Source: Neoechinorhynchus agilis (taxonomy: Eukaryota; Acanthocephala). From it: 64,000 bases of DNA. The stretch lies in the NCBI GenBank assembly GCA_051530055.1, contig CM121342.1, positions 10,974,001-11,038,000 on the forward strand, written 5' to 3'. Both the position numbers and the translations under genes were made by a program. Under the pieces are notes generated by a model, which saw nothing but the letters and a program-made list of their open reading frames with translations, had not been told where the DNA came from and did no database searches. Positions 42,890 to 55,560 of this stretch are shown here, piece by piece; the first letter of the stretch is position 1; every line of letters starts with the position of its first letter.

Positions 42890-43620
42890 TAACGAAATTT
42901 TCACGCCTCTTAAAAAACGACTGGTAAGGCGAGCTTGCCGCCTATTACTAAAAGACAAAGCTATTTTGACTGTATGGAATGCCTGGGCGATCGCAGGCCT
43001 GGTCTTTTACTCACGCAGACGTCCGCCTAAACAGCGAATCAAGTTCCAGAGCTCCTTCTTTATTGCTCTACAAAAATCTTCCTAACTCTTGGGCGCACCC
43101 TTCGACTGGTTCGACAGAAGCAATTTATGGACTGACATTGAAAGAAAATAACTATAAATGGCAAGCCTATAGCTAAACGGAGCCTGCAGACCTATACCAC
43201 ATTCGTTCGTAATCCTAATTTGCATCGTAATCCTAATTCGTTCTCGCAATCCTAATTCCTTTCATCATCCCTCAACCTCGCACCTCCCTATATCTACGCT
43301 CCTTTTTCCACGCTGCCCTATCTTCTCGGATATCATAACATGAAATGATTCTGAGGAAAGACCAACCTTACAAGCTCACCTGCAAGCCATAACCACCAAT
43401 TCCCACCAACTCAATTGGATATTCTCAAACGAATGGACACATCCTCACATGAACGAACCGTCCCCGGCTGGATAGTTCCTACCCGAATAGACATCCCTCT
43501 GACAAGATATTAAATAACGAACGGACATCCCACGACTGCATATACCATATCGACGGATGAGGACCCAAAGGTATACGGGTTCTCCTAAACCTTTCTTTGT
43601 ATTCAATAAACGTCTTATAT
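42890..43620 (+). mobile_element. 3' end of the APE-type LINE family
   Basis: The last part (43300-43600) matches the 3'UTR of the LINE at 21290-21600 (CTGCCCTATCTTCTCGGA, GAAAGACCAACCTTACAAG, GGACCCAAAGGTATACGGGT). The first part retains short pieces of the C-terminal coding region. Truncated and decayed. Confidence 0.6.
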
Positions 43621-43679
43621 ATAAAAAAACGTTACTTCATTTATTTCATTATCAACACACAACTCCCAATTGAATCCAA

Positions 43680-46515
43680 TTTTCCAAAAATCACCACAGT
43701 CCGCCAAATTCCAGCTTCTCTCCTCCCTCGACCGTCGCCATCACGCTGGCAGCATTGCCTCGTTGTACTGTCAGCGAGATATTTTGTCGCAGGAATACAC
43801 CTGTTCGTGCATCACCGGTCGTTTCTCTCAATTTCTTCGAGATCCTGGAGCAGAGTGAGTGCCGAGCTGCCAAGCGCTCCATACATCTCTAGTCCGAAGG
43901 GGACAAAATAGTGGGCCCTTGCTAAATCCCTATATTTTCGTAACTTCCTCTCTTCCGCTGCACTGGCGGCACCACCGGCGATTTCGGGGGAGTAGCGAAT
44001 GTTGCTGGCTGCGAGGGTGTCCACACGCGTTGCGTCCCAGAGAAGGCATTTGCCCTCCCGCCACGGAAAGACCGAAATTCCGTTAGGTCGACGACCGTCT
44101 AGTCGACAAAGATGGGCGGGTTCCAAGATGTTCCGGAAGTTCACCGTTCCCAACGCCCGAGATATTACGGTATTGATCTCAGAATGGCGTGAGAACCTTC
44201 CTCCTGACGATCGGCAAACGAGACGGCATCGCCAGAAAGCATCAACCATAAACCCACATCCGGGAGACCAAGCTTTAAGAACACTGCGATCCTCGTTAGC
44301 TCATCAGTGAAAAGAGTTTCCACAGATGCCATGTCGATACTGCCAATAATATAGCTCGGACGACCTCATCGCGAGAACCTGAAAGTAGAGAGCTGTGAGC
44401 TCTCGCGACGAAAGGTCTGTCCCAGATCGACTGTCTGAGGCCATCCACGGGAACATGGTTAGCGCCTGTCTACTGGCACAATTCTGCAACTGCCACCACA
44501 GTCTTGGTAAAGACAAAACTTTTCCCTCAGAATTTTCTTCACTATTGGTTGACTCCCCCATACGATCCAAGTATGGCTGGCAAGGCAAGGTCTACTAGCA
44601 CCCGAATGCCCACTACCCCAGATGACACATGCAATGAAGCTTGTCGCCACGCCTCATCTGAGAGCTGGACATTGAAAATACGCTCGAGACAAGCCCTCAC
44701 CTTGTCGTCAAGCTTAGCCAATCCTTCCTTATGTTTGAAGAATGTTGCTGTGCGGACCCTATATAACAATTTGGGGATAAAGAGTGCGTTCTTGATCAGA
44801 AATAACACGTCGTGAACCGAGAGAGCGCTTACCCTATTGCACAGCAACTTTCGATATGATACGGCCGATCTCAGCTTCCATATTTGAATCAAAGACGCAA
44901 CTAGCCAGGTGGCTGAGCTGCCCGGGAGTCACGAGTTTCAGACCTGGAGCTACGGCCTCGAACCCATCCATTAGCTCCTTGACTTTGGCGGCTTATTCGA
45001 TATTTAATACTAGGAGCTCACACCTTCCAGCATTGAGCTCAATGTTCATTCTTGAGATCTCCCTAATCAGCGTCTCCAAATCGCGCAGTACAGCGGAGGG
45101 ATCACCTCCGAGCGTAGCGTCATCCAAGTACCAAGCGTTGAAGCTGGAATGGAGAGAGTGCGCTACTGGATTTACTGTTAGGGAGAATGCGATTGGACCG
45201 AGAGGATCTCCATGCTGCACTCCTCTTTGGGACCAAATGAGGTGGTCTTCGAAAGCAAAGGAGTCGCGGTCCCGTAGGCATTGAGAAGATACTAAAAGGC
45301 TTCTGGTGCGTGATCCCTAATTGCGCAAAACATACTTTCTCTATTGAGGGAGTTAAAGGCATTCTGAAAATCGCACTTAAGAATCACGCACGGCTCTGAA
45401 CTCCTCGTCGTAAACTTTCGCAGCGCGTGGACAATAGCTTTCGCCCCGCAGGATGTGCAGCAGCCCAGTTGGACTGGGCGAAATTGCTGCCCGCTTTTAT
45501 CTGTGATACGTTTACAGAGAATTTTCCTGCAAGTCCGCGACGAATCCCACCTTCTTTTTTGTGAGGCACATAATGATGCTCCGAAAAATAGGTTTTTTGT
45601 AACGGGATTCAGGTCCTCTCGAGTCAGGCGGTCGACTAACCGAGAAAGCGCACTTTCTAGAGAGCTGCTTCACCAGTTGTAAAGGACATCATGTCCTTTA
45701 AGTGCTGAGGCCTTAGCCCGTCAAGCCCATGACCCGAGCAATTTGCAAAAGATGAGGTAGCCTTTTTTAACTCTGAAATTGGAGTGGGTGTCCTGTGTTG
45801 TATCGGAGGAGGTGGAATTTCAAAACTGCCACTACTGCATGGGTTTTTTGACCGGAGTATTTGTAGTGTCGCGTTGTCTCCTTGTGCAAAACTGTCGGAG
45901 GATGACAAGAACCGAACAGCCCCCCCCCGAACATCTCCGTCCGCAAGCTTCGAAGAGACACGTTCAGTCAGGGATCACTTTGAAAAACGGCAACGAAACC
46001 CTTCCTTCATACGTCCCTTACGAACCTCGCGGAGATTCCTTTCAAAATCATTAAATATTTGTTCAAAGGAGGCTAACCTTTCCTTGATTGTTGATGCCAA
46101 AGACACCCCAGAATCATCACTGGCGCAAAGGACTAAGCGCGGGAATGCGAAGTCGTGTCCATGATGGCGTACAGTTATTTTGGAGGCAATCGTTGAGCAA
46201 TCCCGTAAATGCGATATCGTGCGCCCTTTGGGATTCGTTTCAGGACGTTCCTGGGCAGAACCCGCACGATATCAGGTATCGAAATAGGGTCAGTGGTGAT
46301 CTGAGAGATCCCAGCCATAAACAGATCGGTTAATTGTGGTGGAGAACCAGACTTACTACAGCGGAGATCCCGGGGACAATGGACAGACAAAACCCCCAGA
46401 TTGGTTAATTTAAAAGACCTACCGCAAACCGGACACACACCAGTAGAGACGCATGGGAGCCCGGCAGCATTGGTCTTCTCAGGTTGATCATGATCGATGA
46501 GTGGCGCGTTCAAGG
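43680..46515 (-). mobile_element. R2-like LINE, nearly full length but decayed
   Basis: From 46513 downwards: a zinc finger (CPVCGRSFKLTNLG...HCPRDLRC), the KRIPKGAR motif, then pieces of RT including HGDPLGPIAF and WYLDDATLGG. The thumb follows (ALFIPKLLYRVRTA), then the endonuclease with RRPNGI...CLLWDATRVDTLA and the HYFVPFGLE tail. At least seven frame changes separate these pieces. The 3' end is nearly identical to the copy at 55.54 kb, so this subfamily was active fairly recently. Confidence 0.8.
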
Positions 46516-46859
46516 TGTCTACGTCAGTAGCGTCGATTGTAGGCGATATGAACGCAGTTCGCGATACGTCTTATTTGGTCATGGAAAGCTCGTTTTCAAG
46601 GCTGGGCTCAACATTTGGCTCCATTGTTGCCAAAATCTTGCTTGTCTTGATTATAATTGGACGGTCCTTTGGCTCGAATTTTAATAGAATTAGAACTTTT
46701 TAAGGCTTTAATCTGACATACATGGTCCCGAATTTTGTTGACAATTTGTTCTTAATTTAACAATTTGCTCTTAATTTAACAATCAGTTCAAAGAGCACTC
46801 GTACGAGAACATCTTGGTTACATTTTTCTCTAGGCATTTAACCTCCAGATCCTCAGAGC

Positions 46860-47230
46860 CAGTGAGTTTCATCTTCTGTATCGGCGATAATGGATTTTGA
46901 ATCCTTTTAGTCTGAAAGCTCAAGTGACACAACTACTGAATGAACAAACGCAGTCAGTTTTATACCTCGGCGTAATTAATAACATTTTGTCAAAAGGTTC
47001 AAAATCCACGATCGCCGATAGGGAAGATGAAACTCACTGATACTTATGACCTCATAGTTCAGCAGGGTATTAAGTGTGATTTTATGCGCTTCCCTGACCA
47101 ATGAATCGGTGGTGGGCTCTGTGCCAATACAGATTTAGGGCATCTCTTCCTCGACTTTTTAGTTTTCCTTCTTTGCATGAAGCCACAGCGATATCTGCGG
47201 AAAAGTCGAGGAAAGGATGTCCTAAATCTG
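46860..47230. repeat. Two adjacent foldback elements
   Basis: Outer pair: 46860-46905 with 46997-47039 (AGTGAGTTTCATCTTC / GAAGATGAAACTCACT). Second pair: 47130-47160 with 47201-47230 (CAGATTTAGGGCATCTCTTC). Between them lies a SINE-like fragment (CTCACTGATACTTATGACC; GAATCGGTGGTGGGCTCTGTGCC). Confidence 0.75.
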
Positions 47231-47239
47231 AATCAAAGG

Positions 47240-48020
47240 AATCGACTTGCCAGTAAAAACATTTAAGAACTTAAACATTAATAAAATATGTCTGATCCAG
47301 GATTATGATAACCAAAACTCCAACTCTGTCAATCCGAAGAATATTCCCTCTAGGATATTTTATTGAATCGAGATATTTTGAAGCATTTATAAAGGTTTTA
47401 GTTGTTTTGTCCAGTATTGCTCGACCAACGCAAACGGTCCTAGAACTTCGGGAATGGCGATCCTTATCTTCGTGCTATATGACCTCTCAATTTTTCAATC
47501 TTTTTATCTTCGTAGTGGCACTTTATAGATATGAAACTTTAAGGCTTTTAAAAGTGCAATCATTGGGAAATGGTGTGGTAAATGCGTCCTTGTTGTCATC
47601 GTGGAGTTATCAAAACGCTAAACTATTTTGACCTTAGTAGAATTTGTTGGTTTTCGATTTTCCCTATCGCATAATTCTGATCATAACTCATCACAATCAA
47701 CGCTACGAATCACCGGATTTTTATAAGATCGCAGGGCATCTTCACAACGCGCACCTAATTCAACTTCACTCTAAATTTCCGGTTTTTCTTACATATAATC
47801 TGGTAAAATGCAACTTGATTTTTCAGCCGCATGATTAATCAAGTTTTGTTTTCGAACATGGACACTTGGACAGAATGGTAAGGATAAAGAAAACGAAAAT
47901 TCTTTATTTCTGAGCTTTCGTCGTCTTACGGCTTCCTCCGAATTTATTTTGGGATGTATTTTTTACGAAAACAATTATTGAGGATGTCGATATGTGTAGT
48001 GGGTGTATGATTAGAAGTGT
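47240..48020. other. AT-rich DNA, no supported gene
   Basis: A 108-codon open frame (47305-47631) and a 64-codon one (47644-47838) lack recognisable motifs. They probably occur by chance. Confidence 0.4.
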
Positions 48021-48023
48021 TAT

Positions 48024-48265
48024 TTAGAACTCAATGATGAGTCCCGCCTCCTGTAAGTATCTGAGGATCCGGAGGAATTTACAAACTCGTACCGGATGGT
48101 TCAGTGCATTGATTAATTGAATTACTTCTCTGAACCAAATCGGCGGGCTGTGTGCCCAAAAATTGTCAGCCGTGTGATAAAAGGCCACACATTGATATAA
48201 GTTACCGGCTGTCCAATCTTCATAAAAATTAAAGATATTATTCACAGATTGTTTCTGGTCATGCG
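48024..48265. repeat. SINE-like dispersed repeat
   Basis: Shares the ACTCA[AC]TGATGAGTCCCGC...GTATCTGAGGAT block with 5990-6270 and the GGCTGTGTGCC...TACCGGCTG end with 20.4 kb. On the minus strand it begins with a CAGCCGGTAAC string similar to a tRNA A box. Internal hairpin GGTTCAG/CTGAACC at about 48099-48140. Confidence 0.55.
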
Positions 48266-48332
48266 ACATAAAGAAAAATGATTTAATTTTGACAAGTTAG
48301 TTTGTTGCTTAAGCGTGTCACCATGTAAAGAA

Positions 48333-48431
48333 GGTCTTATTAATGAGGTTTCGAACCTCGTCGGGTTCATCATTAATTTGTTAGCTATTAGAATATGAAC
48401 CCGACGAGGTTCGAAGCTTCATTAATAAGAC
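48333..48431. repeat. Foldback hairpin
   Basis: Arms GTCTTATTAATGAGGTTTCG...TCGGGTTCA and the inverted copy at 48395-48431 make a ~37-bp stem with a ~25-nt loop. No relation seen to the other foldbacks. Confidence 0.8.
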
Positions 48432-48709
48432 GTTCTCTACCATGTGAAGAGCAAAATAGCAATACTAATTCCTGAAGAAGCCGTCAGACCGCGATAGCTC
48501 CATAATAAAGATTTTCCTTTTTCTTTATTATTACAACAGCCGCCAAAGTGCCCATTTAAAACAAAAACTTACATATATTTATATCAGCGTCCTGTTCTAA
48601 TTTCCACTATCCAATTTTGAAGCCACTTCTTATTTCTTGTCTACTTGTTTTTACCTTTTTATTTACTTATTTAATATTTCGAACAAAATAGATAGTGTTA
48701 GATCATTCA

Positions 48710-50460
48710 CACCACCGCTCTGGATCACTCAGCTGCCGTCCTGGTGTAACGGCCGAAAGGACGAATGCAGCGTTCCTTCCCGTTGCACAGCCACACTTAT
48801 GTTTTGTAGGAGGAATGCTCTTTATCTCTGATAGCCAGTGATCCGTCTCAATCTTTTCGACAATTGATTGACCAGGTCCTGGGCCACGGTACCAAACGAC
48901 CCGAGTGCCTCGATGCCAAAGGGAACGAAATAGTGATTTCGATTCAGGTCAAAGTATTTGGTCCTTTTGCGTTCCTCAGCGGTGGTTGCTGCTCCCCCTG
49001 GTTTAATGGTGGCGAACTTTATGTTGCTGGCTGCGAATGGCGTTCCAGGGAAGGCATTTTCCTTCTCGCCACGGGATTACGGTGATACCGTCCGGTCTAC
49101 GGCGCCCATCGAATTGGCAGAGATTGCTCGTCTCTAGGATGTTTTGATCATTCACAGTATTCAGGGCACGACTAAGAATTGCGTTCACTTCGGCGTGTCG
49201 TGAGTACCGTCCGCCTGATTGCCGACAGACGAGATCATGGCGTCCCGATAGTTCCACGGTCGCTCCTCAACGGCAGCGATGGGATGTGCACATCGGTACG
49301 CCAAATCTCAGAGACACTGTAATCCTTACTGTCTCGTCGGAGAGAAGGGTACCCACAGAAGCGATTGGGATAGCCTTGAGCCAAGCACCCAATTCTCTTG
49401 TAGAGACTGCCGCCAATCGAGTTCGATTCACCAGGTCACGAGAATCGGAAATTAAGGAGTTATGAATTCTCGCTACCAAGGGTGAGTCCCAAGCTGATTG
49501 TTTGCAACCATTGACGGGGACCTGCTCACTGCGTGAATCTCCACACCAAAGATTAAGAGCCTCCACGAAATCTTCATCCAAAGTGTAATTCTCGCCAAAA
49601 ACGGGTGGAACTATTTTGCGGCTTACTTCACGCGATCCCAAATAAGTTGGCAGAGAAATATCGACTGCTATTCAGATACCAAACCGCTGGACAACACAGG
49701 CAACGAAGTTTGTCGCCAAGCCTCGTCTGACAACTGAGTATTTAAAATTTTCTCAAGAGAAGCTTTCACCGTCTCGTCCACTTTTGCCAGCTTCTTCCTA
49801 TGTCTAAAAAAGGTGCTGTGCGCAGGTTATACATCATTTTTTGAATGAAGAGGGTGTCTTTGATCAGGAGCAGAGCCTCGTGTGAAGATAATTTATTAAC
49901 TCGTTCGCATAGCACCGAAAGTTGGAGTTGAAGATTATCAATATCTGCTTCAACATTAGAATCAAAAATGCAGCTTCCTAGAAGACTCAGCCGGTCGAGA
50001 GTGGCCAGGTTCTGAAAAATTTTCACGATAGTTTGCCTGGACGCCTGATCTTCCACGTTCATCACTACAATTTCGCATTTTGCAGCATTCAACTCAATGC
50101 CAATTTTCGCCATCTCCTTCACGAGTGTCTCCAAATCGCGCAGTACAACCTCCAAGCGTGGCATCATCCAGATACCAGCCGTTAAAGTTGGACTGAAGAA
50201 AATATGCGACGGGATCCACTGCGAGTGAGAAGGCTATTGGGCCCAAAGGATCCCATTGTTGAACTCCTCTTTCTAACAACAAAACGTAGTTATCGAACAA
50301 CAAGAGAGTAACAGTCCCATAGGCATTAACGAAATAGCGAAATGCTTCTGGTGCGTGATCTCTAACTACTTTGAGCAACGTTTTCCTCCTGCAAAGCAAT
50401 ACAATAAATAATTGGATTGATCTCACCCTGACGAATAAGCAGCCAATGGCGACCATACAA
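48710..50460 (-). mobile_element. R2-like LINE, 5'-truncated
   Basis: From 50456 downwards: the end of RT (VQQWDPLGPIAFSLAVDP; GWYLDDATLGG), thumb (EALLLIKDTLFIQKM), a middle domain (AIPIASVGTLLSDETV), the zinc motif HDLVCRQSGGRYSRH and endonuclease RRRPDGITVIPWREGKCLPW. The HYFVPFGIEALGSFG-like tail follows at about 48900. It is broken by several frame changes. Same subfamily as 43.7-46.5 kb. Confidence 0.78.
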
Positions 50461-53165
50461 AACTAAAACACTGTCAATGGAAAATTGTAATTGGACAGAA
50501 TTTGGAAAATATCCAATCTGTTATTAATAAATCATAGAAAACTATATTTGAAGTTTATCTTAAATTCGTTCAGTTTGTTGTTGACAAGAAAGAGAAACAT
50601 TCAGCTTATTGAAAAGGATCTGTTATTCGACAAGGAACGATATCATTTTACTATAACGGGGAGGCTCTAATACCTTCATCGTAAACTAAATCATAATTCT
50701 AAAGAACTATATCGCTTAGTAAATCATCTATTACCTGTAAACCTCATTCTCAAAACATTACCGCGATTTTTGTGATAAAGCATTGATGTTCTAAAAAGTT
50801 TCCACATTACTACAAAACAAATCTAATGATTACGTTATAAATTTATATTATTTTATTATGACAAAGGAAAAAGTTTTATAGCAACCGCAAATAAAATGCT
50901 GAATGAACCTTTAATATAATCACTGAGTTTAGAAAAGCTTCCTTGATAAAATTGAGTCAAAAACAACATGATTTAAAATGGGTAGCGGCAAGTTTTGATT
51001 TGGAACTAAATTATATACATTAAACCAAATTACATCCATTACTAATAATCGGCTCTTTGAAATTGACGAAAATCGATATTTTGCAATATTTCTTTAATCA
51101 CTCTTGAAGCCCCAAAGAAAATTGCTATTATAGTTTGGTACTTGTCTAGGTATTCGCAATAAAATACCTCTGTTTCGATTTCAACACAGTGATTCCACTA
51201 CGCTAAAATACGAAAAGATAAGGAAGCGAAGAGTGTTTAATGGAACCCTTTGGGCTGCAATAAAGTCAAAAAGCAAAGTATGATACTTCACATCAAGATC
51301 TGCAAATATTCCACAGCCGATATAGTAGCACTGAAATTCGGCGGGTTAACTGTGGTAGCAAATTTGCACTGTTTCATGTTCTACAAAAATTTTCTTTAGC
51401 AATATAAACTTTCATTCCGTTCTACATGATAATCTATACCCTCAAAGATTGCCTTATTAATATAGCAGGTTGCGAATGATAGTAGTACAAATCTACGAAC
51501 TTACCAGTAATTACAGTAGATTTTACAGAATGTTTAATGCCTTAAGGTAATGGAGCTTAAAACTCAACGTAAGCTTTTTTACTATATAGGTTCAAATAAG
51601 TGGCAAAAGAAATATACAAGATCGTTGGCATAAATTTAGACAAATGATCGTATCCGTACTTTCGACATCTGAAGGAAACATTGTTAGAATTTTTTAAAAG
51701 ACAAATACAATTCTGTGTAGTTTAAACTGTTCACGACAACTCTAGAGACATTGGGTGCTGTTATTGGGAAAATTCCTGAAGCACTTGTTTTTCTTGGCGT
51801 TGACTCATGTGCTTAACATAAACGCATATAATGAAATTCGATTTGATCCTAATGTGATCAGAGAGTACTAGACGTTTGAAGGCCACTTATTAGAACTTCG
51901 TTGCTATGAATTCTAGAACTATAAATGCCTGACTGTGAATAGCTTTTGTCGTGATAGTGGGTTTTTAACCTGTGATTTTTCACGCATGTGCTGCTCTAAT
52001 GACTAAGGAAGACGACCAGATCCGTAAATTTAATCGTTCTTAACACCAGCGGTGGCTAATTAGTCCATTTAAGTTTCTTATAAATTCGCAGTGGCTGGTT
52101 GGTATTCATACAACAGTCAAATCCGAATTGTGCAAAATAATCCATTTAGTAAACGTCAAACAGTTACAACTTGAATTCTGCGAAAACTTAATCTTTTAAA
52201 TAAAGTCTAAACATTGTAGAATGAATCTTATGTGATTTGGACGATGTTACCTTCTACTTGACTTGTAATTTCATTTAAAATGCACTCATACCAGAATAAA
52301 GGTATAATTTTTAGCTTTTTAAATTAAAATAATATCGTCATCCGAAAGTTATTGGTCCCATTGATTACTTACTGTGCCACAAACAGAAATTAACTTTAAA
52401 TATTGAAGTTATCGCTTTGTATCTTTTCATGTTCGATTTTCGTTTTTCTGTATTAGCACTTCATTATTTTTTGTTGCCTAAAATGTTTCCAATTTAAGCA
52501 CAGATTTTTATTCTTGGCTTTTCATTTAATGCGTAAAATCTACTATTTCAAGATCACTGCTTAGTACGACACAAATTTAAATACTAATGCTATTGAGTTT
52601 ACGAAAAAACTCCCTTAATCGAATTCCAGGTCGTTATTTCGTCTCAGTGTTTCTTGTTTTTAAGCTACGTTAAGTAATTCTTAATTCGCTAATCATAAAA
52701 ATGTAAAAGAGGCGATTGTACATTACTAGTTTTTATTTTTTCTTTATTTTTCTCGATTAAAAGATATTTCTAGTAAAATTCTTGTTCTGTTTAAATTTGA
52801 ATCTTCTTTTTGAGACGCAAAAATGCAAAAAACAAATGAGCCGAAGCTGAATTGAAACGATATGGTCGAAATACTACCAATTTTGTGTCCACTAAAGTGT
52901 TTTACGCAACGCTTAGAAAAACGATAGTAATGAAAAAGCTGTGACTATTTCAATTTCCTTTATGTCAATTCCATTCAAAGCCTGTAGCTATTTAAATTTA
53001 AAACATGATCGAGTGATTTTTACAATGACAATACCAAAGGTGAAAATCTTATCCGACTTAATGTAGGACAAGTTTAAATTTTTCACAATGATTCTTTGAT
53101 CTGATTGTTGCTCAGCATGGACAATTCAATCTCATGAGTATCGCCAAAAATATTTCGCTTAAATT
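50460..53165. other. 2.7 kb AT-rich gene desert
   Basis: No ORF above background, no clear repeat, and no RNA gene that I can recognise on either strand. It precedes the GPCR and may hold its regulatory sequence. Confidence 0.5.
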
Positions 53166-53179
53166 TTAGATAAAATTCA

Positions 53180-54234
53180 ATGCTGCAAATCAATAGAAGC
53201 AGCATGACAATGGTGAATTGTCCAAATGAAATTAGTACGCTGCTCATGAAAGTAGCTGTAATCTCGAGAATCGTAATACAGCCGATTTTTTATACTGTTG
53301 GCTTGACAAGTAGCGTTCTCCTATACCTTACCATGCGATCGTCCTTGTTCAAGCGAACATCATTTTCAGTTTACCTACGAGCTATCGCAATAGTCGATGG
53401 ATTGGTAGCTTGCGGAGTTTTTATAACATGGCTGGAGGCTACAAACATAGCGAATATTAACAAACGGACAAACTGTTCGCTTCCATTATTTCTAATTTTT
53501 ACAACGACAACTCAATCTAATTGGCTGTTATTCGCAGCAAACGCTGATCAATTGGTAGTAATTTTGAAACCGAATTTTTCTCGTAAATTTGCAAATAAAA
53601 AATCAGCAATTGTTATTTGCTCCAGTATACTCCTACTCATTTTAACTGTAATGCTACAATGGCTATTCATTGCCCGTTAAAGCACGACTCAGTGTGATGT
53701 GCAGAAATCATCTGAACTGTGTTTTATAGCAGCGAGAAATTTGAGATTGTTGGAACACCCTGCGTATTTGTACCACAGGCAAGAAGTTGGGGAAAAATAG
53801 GATTTCCAATTTTCTATAATTTATTCTGCGTCGGATGTCCGATGATATGCACTTTCTTATGCAGCGTTTATATCTATGTTCAAGTTGGTCTTGCCAAAAA
53901 GAAGGCAGGACTTAAATTTGCAGGAAAAAGTAAACAGACAGTTAAGAATATTCTTTACATCTCATATTTCCATTTGTTTGCATCTTTACCTTTCTCTGGT
54001 TTGCAATTTATTACCCCACTGATAATGGAAAAACACAGCCATTGTGGACTTCAATCAGCTTGGGTATTTCTTAACAAAATGGCGGTTCATCTTATTTCTA
54101 CAACTTATTGTCTCAAGTTTTACATCCTATATGTGACTATGAAATCAATCAGAATGAATATGAAAAATATTATTATTTGTAAAGTGTGGGCAACCAAAAT
54201 TAATTATACTGGAAAAGACAGACGGCGTAGCTGA
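53180..54234 (+). CDS. Seven-transmembrane (GPCR-like) receptor
   Basis: Two coding exons, 53180 to about 53660 and about 53725-54234. The first has TM1 (PIFYTVGLTSSVLLYLTM), TM2 (VYLRAIAIVDGLVACGVFI), TM3 and TM4 (AIVICSSILLLILTVMLQW). The second has TM5 (FPIFYNLFCVGCPMICTFL), TM6 (NILYISYFHLFASLPFSGLQ) and TM7. The DRY box is replaced by NADQLVVILKP. This pattern is that of divergent rhodopsin-like peptide or orphan receptors in invertebrates; the ligand is unknown. The exact splice junction is unresolved because the obvious donor and the TTTATAG acceptor differ in phase. A TTTTAG acceptor lies 10 nt upstream of the ATG. Confidence 0.7.
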
Positions 54235-54504
54235 ATCGGAAATATATTTAGGGATAAAAAGGAACAAAATGTCAAATTTAATTCCTTAAAAATCCGGTTT
54301 TATCGGGGATGATATTCATTTATCAAATCGAGAGAATCCTTCGGGGTGAACAATCACGATAAAAACATTTCATTGGTCGCGGGATTGGCGATCTAGCGAA
54401 CCCGAGACATATAATACAAAACAACAAATTTTTAGATGACTGATGATTCGATGCATTTTTGGCGAAATATTTCATATAAATAAAATATCACTTTTATTTT
54501 TTCC

Positions 54505-54715
54505 GTACACGGCCGCACGGACACATCGTCCATCGATTTCGGTCTGGGAAGTGCTGAGATTCTTAAACTAATACCCGAACGATCTTGTGCATTGAGCGCA
54601 GACCAGCGCTTCCCAGACTGAAATCGGTGGACTGTGTGTCCATTCGGCCGTGTATGGAATAATAGAATATCTATCAAAAAAGACTACCGGCTGAGCCATT
54701 TATAAGAATATTATA
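54505..54715. repeat. SINE-like repeat with internal foldback
   Basis: Inverted arms CCGTACACGGCCGCACGGAC...TTTCGGTCTGGGAAG and their partner near 54615-54655. It shares TGAGCGCAGACCAGCGCTTC and GAAATCGGTGGACTGTGTGT with 6140-6180. The end ACTACCGGCTGAGCC is the complement of the tRNA-like head at 6003. Confidence 0.65.
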
Positions 54716-54770
54716 AACGGAAAGCTAATTCAGGCCAATGTAAGGCGAAGTTTGTACATTCCGCAGTTGC

Positions 54771-54895
54771 GTTAAGGTGGTCAAGTGGACTAATTTTCTT
54801 GATCCCAGTTAAGGGTAAACTGGTTCGAATCCGTTACCGCCGACGACACCACAATTAAAGGGGACGAAATACCCCGTTGAAGGGAGGTAGCTCAC
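54771..54895 (+). repeat. tRNA-derived SINE head / tRNA-like pseudogene
   Basis: A-box TGGTCAAGTGGACTAA (54778-54793) and a perfect B-box GGTTCGAATCC (54822-54832) are correctly spaced for a Pol III promoter. The acceptor stem does not pair, so it is not a working tRNA. The SINE-like GACGAAATACC...AGCTCACT block follows at 54855-54895, suggesting that these repeats are tRNA-derived SINEs. Confidence 0.5.
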
Positions 54896-55560
54896 TATTT
54901 AGTATCCAGTCCGATTTCCATCTTCATTAAATGACAAGCCAAGTAGAGTTTTGAATGGATCAAACATCACCTGATCCCCTCCTTGGTCATTTCCCGTCTT
55001 AACTTCTATAAACCTTCTTCTTGTTATTTCAGACAATTCTTTATCCTGGCTCATCATAATCTTCTCTCTATCTTTTACAGTCATTAGTCTACTGAATGAC
55101 TTTAAAAGCTGTTATTTTATTTAGAAAGCATACCTTACAAATTTCATATCCTTTTATTAGTTCTTCACTCTATTTTCTTACTATTTAGTATCCAATCCGA
55201 TTTCCATCTTTATTAAATGACAAGCCAAGTAGAGTTTTGAATGGATCAAACATCACCTGATCCCCTCCTTGGTCATTTCCCGTCTTAACTTCTATAAACT
55301 TTGTTATTTCAGAAAATTCTTCATCTCGATCTTCTTCAAGGGACCGATAATTCGTCCCTTCTCAGTTCTTTACCACCATCCAACCGAAATATCTTTGTAT
55401 ATTGTAGAAAAAATCCAAATCGTTGTTAGAAATATTCTTGAATGAAGCGATTCCAAAATCATTTGTTATCCAGTCTTGATTGCAAATCATTTTGATTACT
55501 TCATTTTTTAACAATTCAAACAATCTGTTTGAAGCACACTCACCACCTCCCGCCAAATTC
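54893..55560 (-). repeat. Duplicated terminal-exon-like segment of an unknown gene
   Basis: Two direct copies, about 54893-55045 and 55182-55325, are nearly identical. On the minus strand both encode FIEVKTGNDQGGDQVMFDPF, then TLLGLSFN, ending in a GY stop. An open stretch at 55556-55362 upstream (LFELLKNEVIKMICNQDW; FYNIQRYFGWMVV) may be an earlier exon. The EVKTG string recalls PD-(D/E)XK-type cores, but this is too weak for a call. It could be an exon duplication in a decayed or real gene, cut by the LINE to its left. Confidence 0.5.

Noticed and set aside
50460-53165. Possible centromere-like or piRNA-cluster sequence in the gene desert
   Set aside because: It is only AT-rich; no tandem array and no dense transposon nesting are visible.
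54771-54842. Functional tRNA gene
   Set aside because: A and B boxes are good, but the acceptor stem and part of the T stem do not pair and the anticodon arm is ambiguous.
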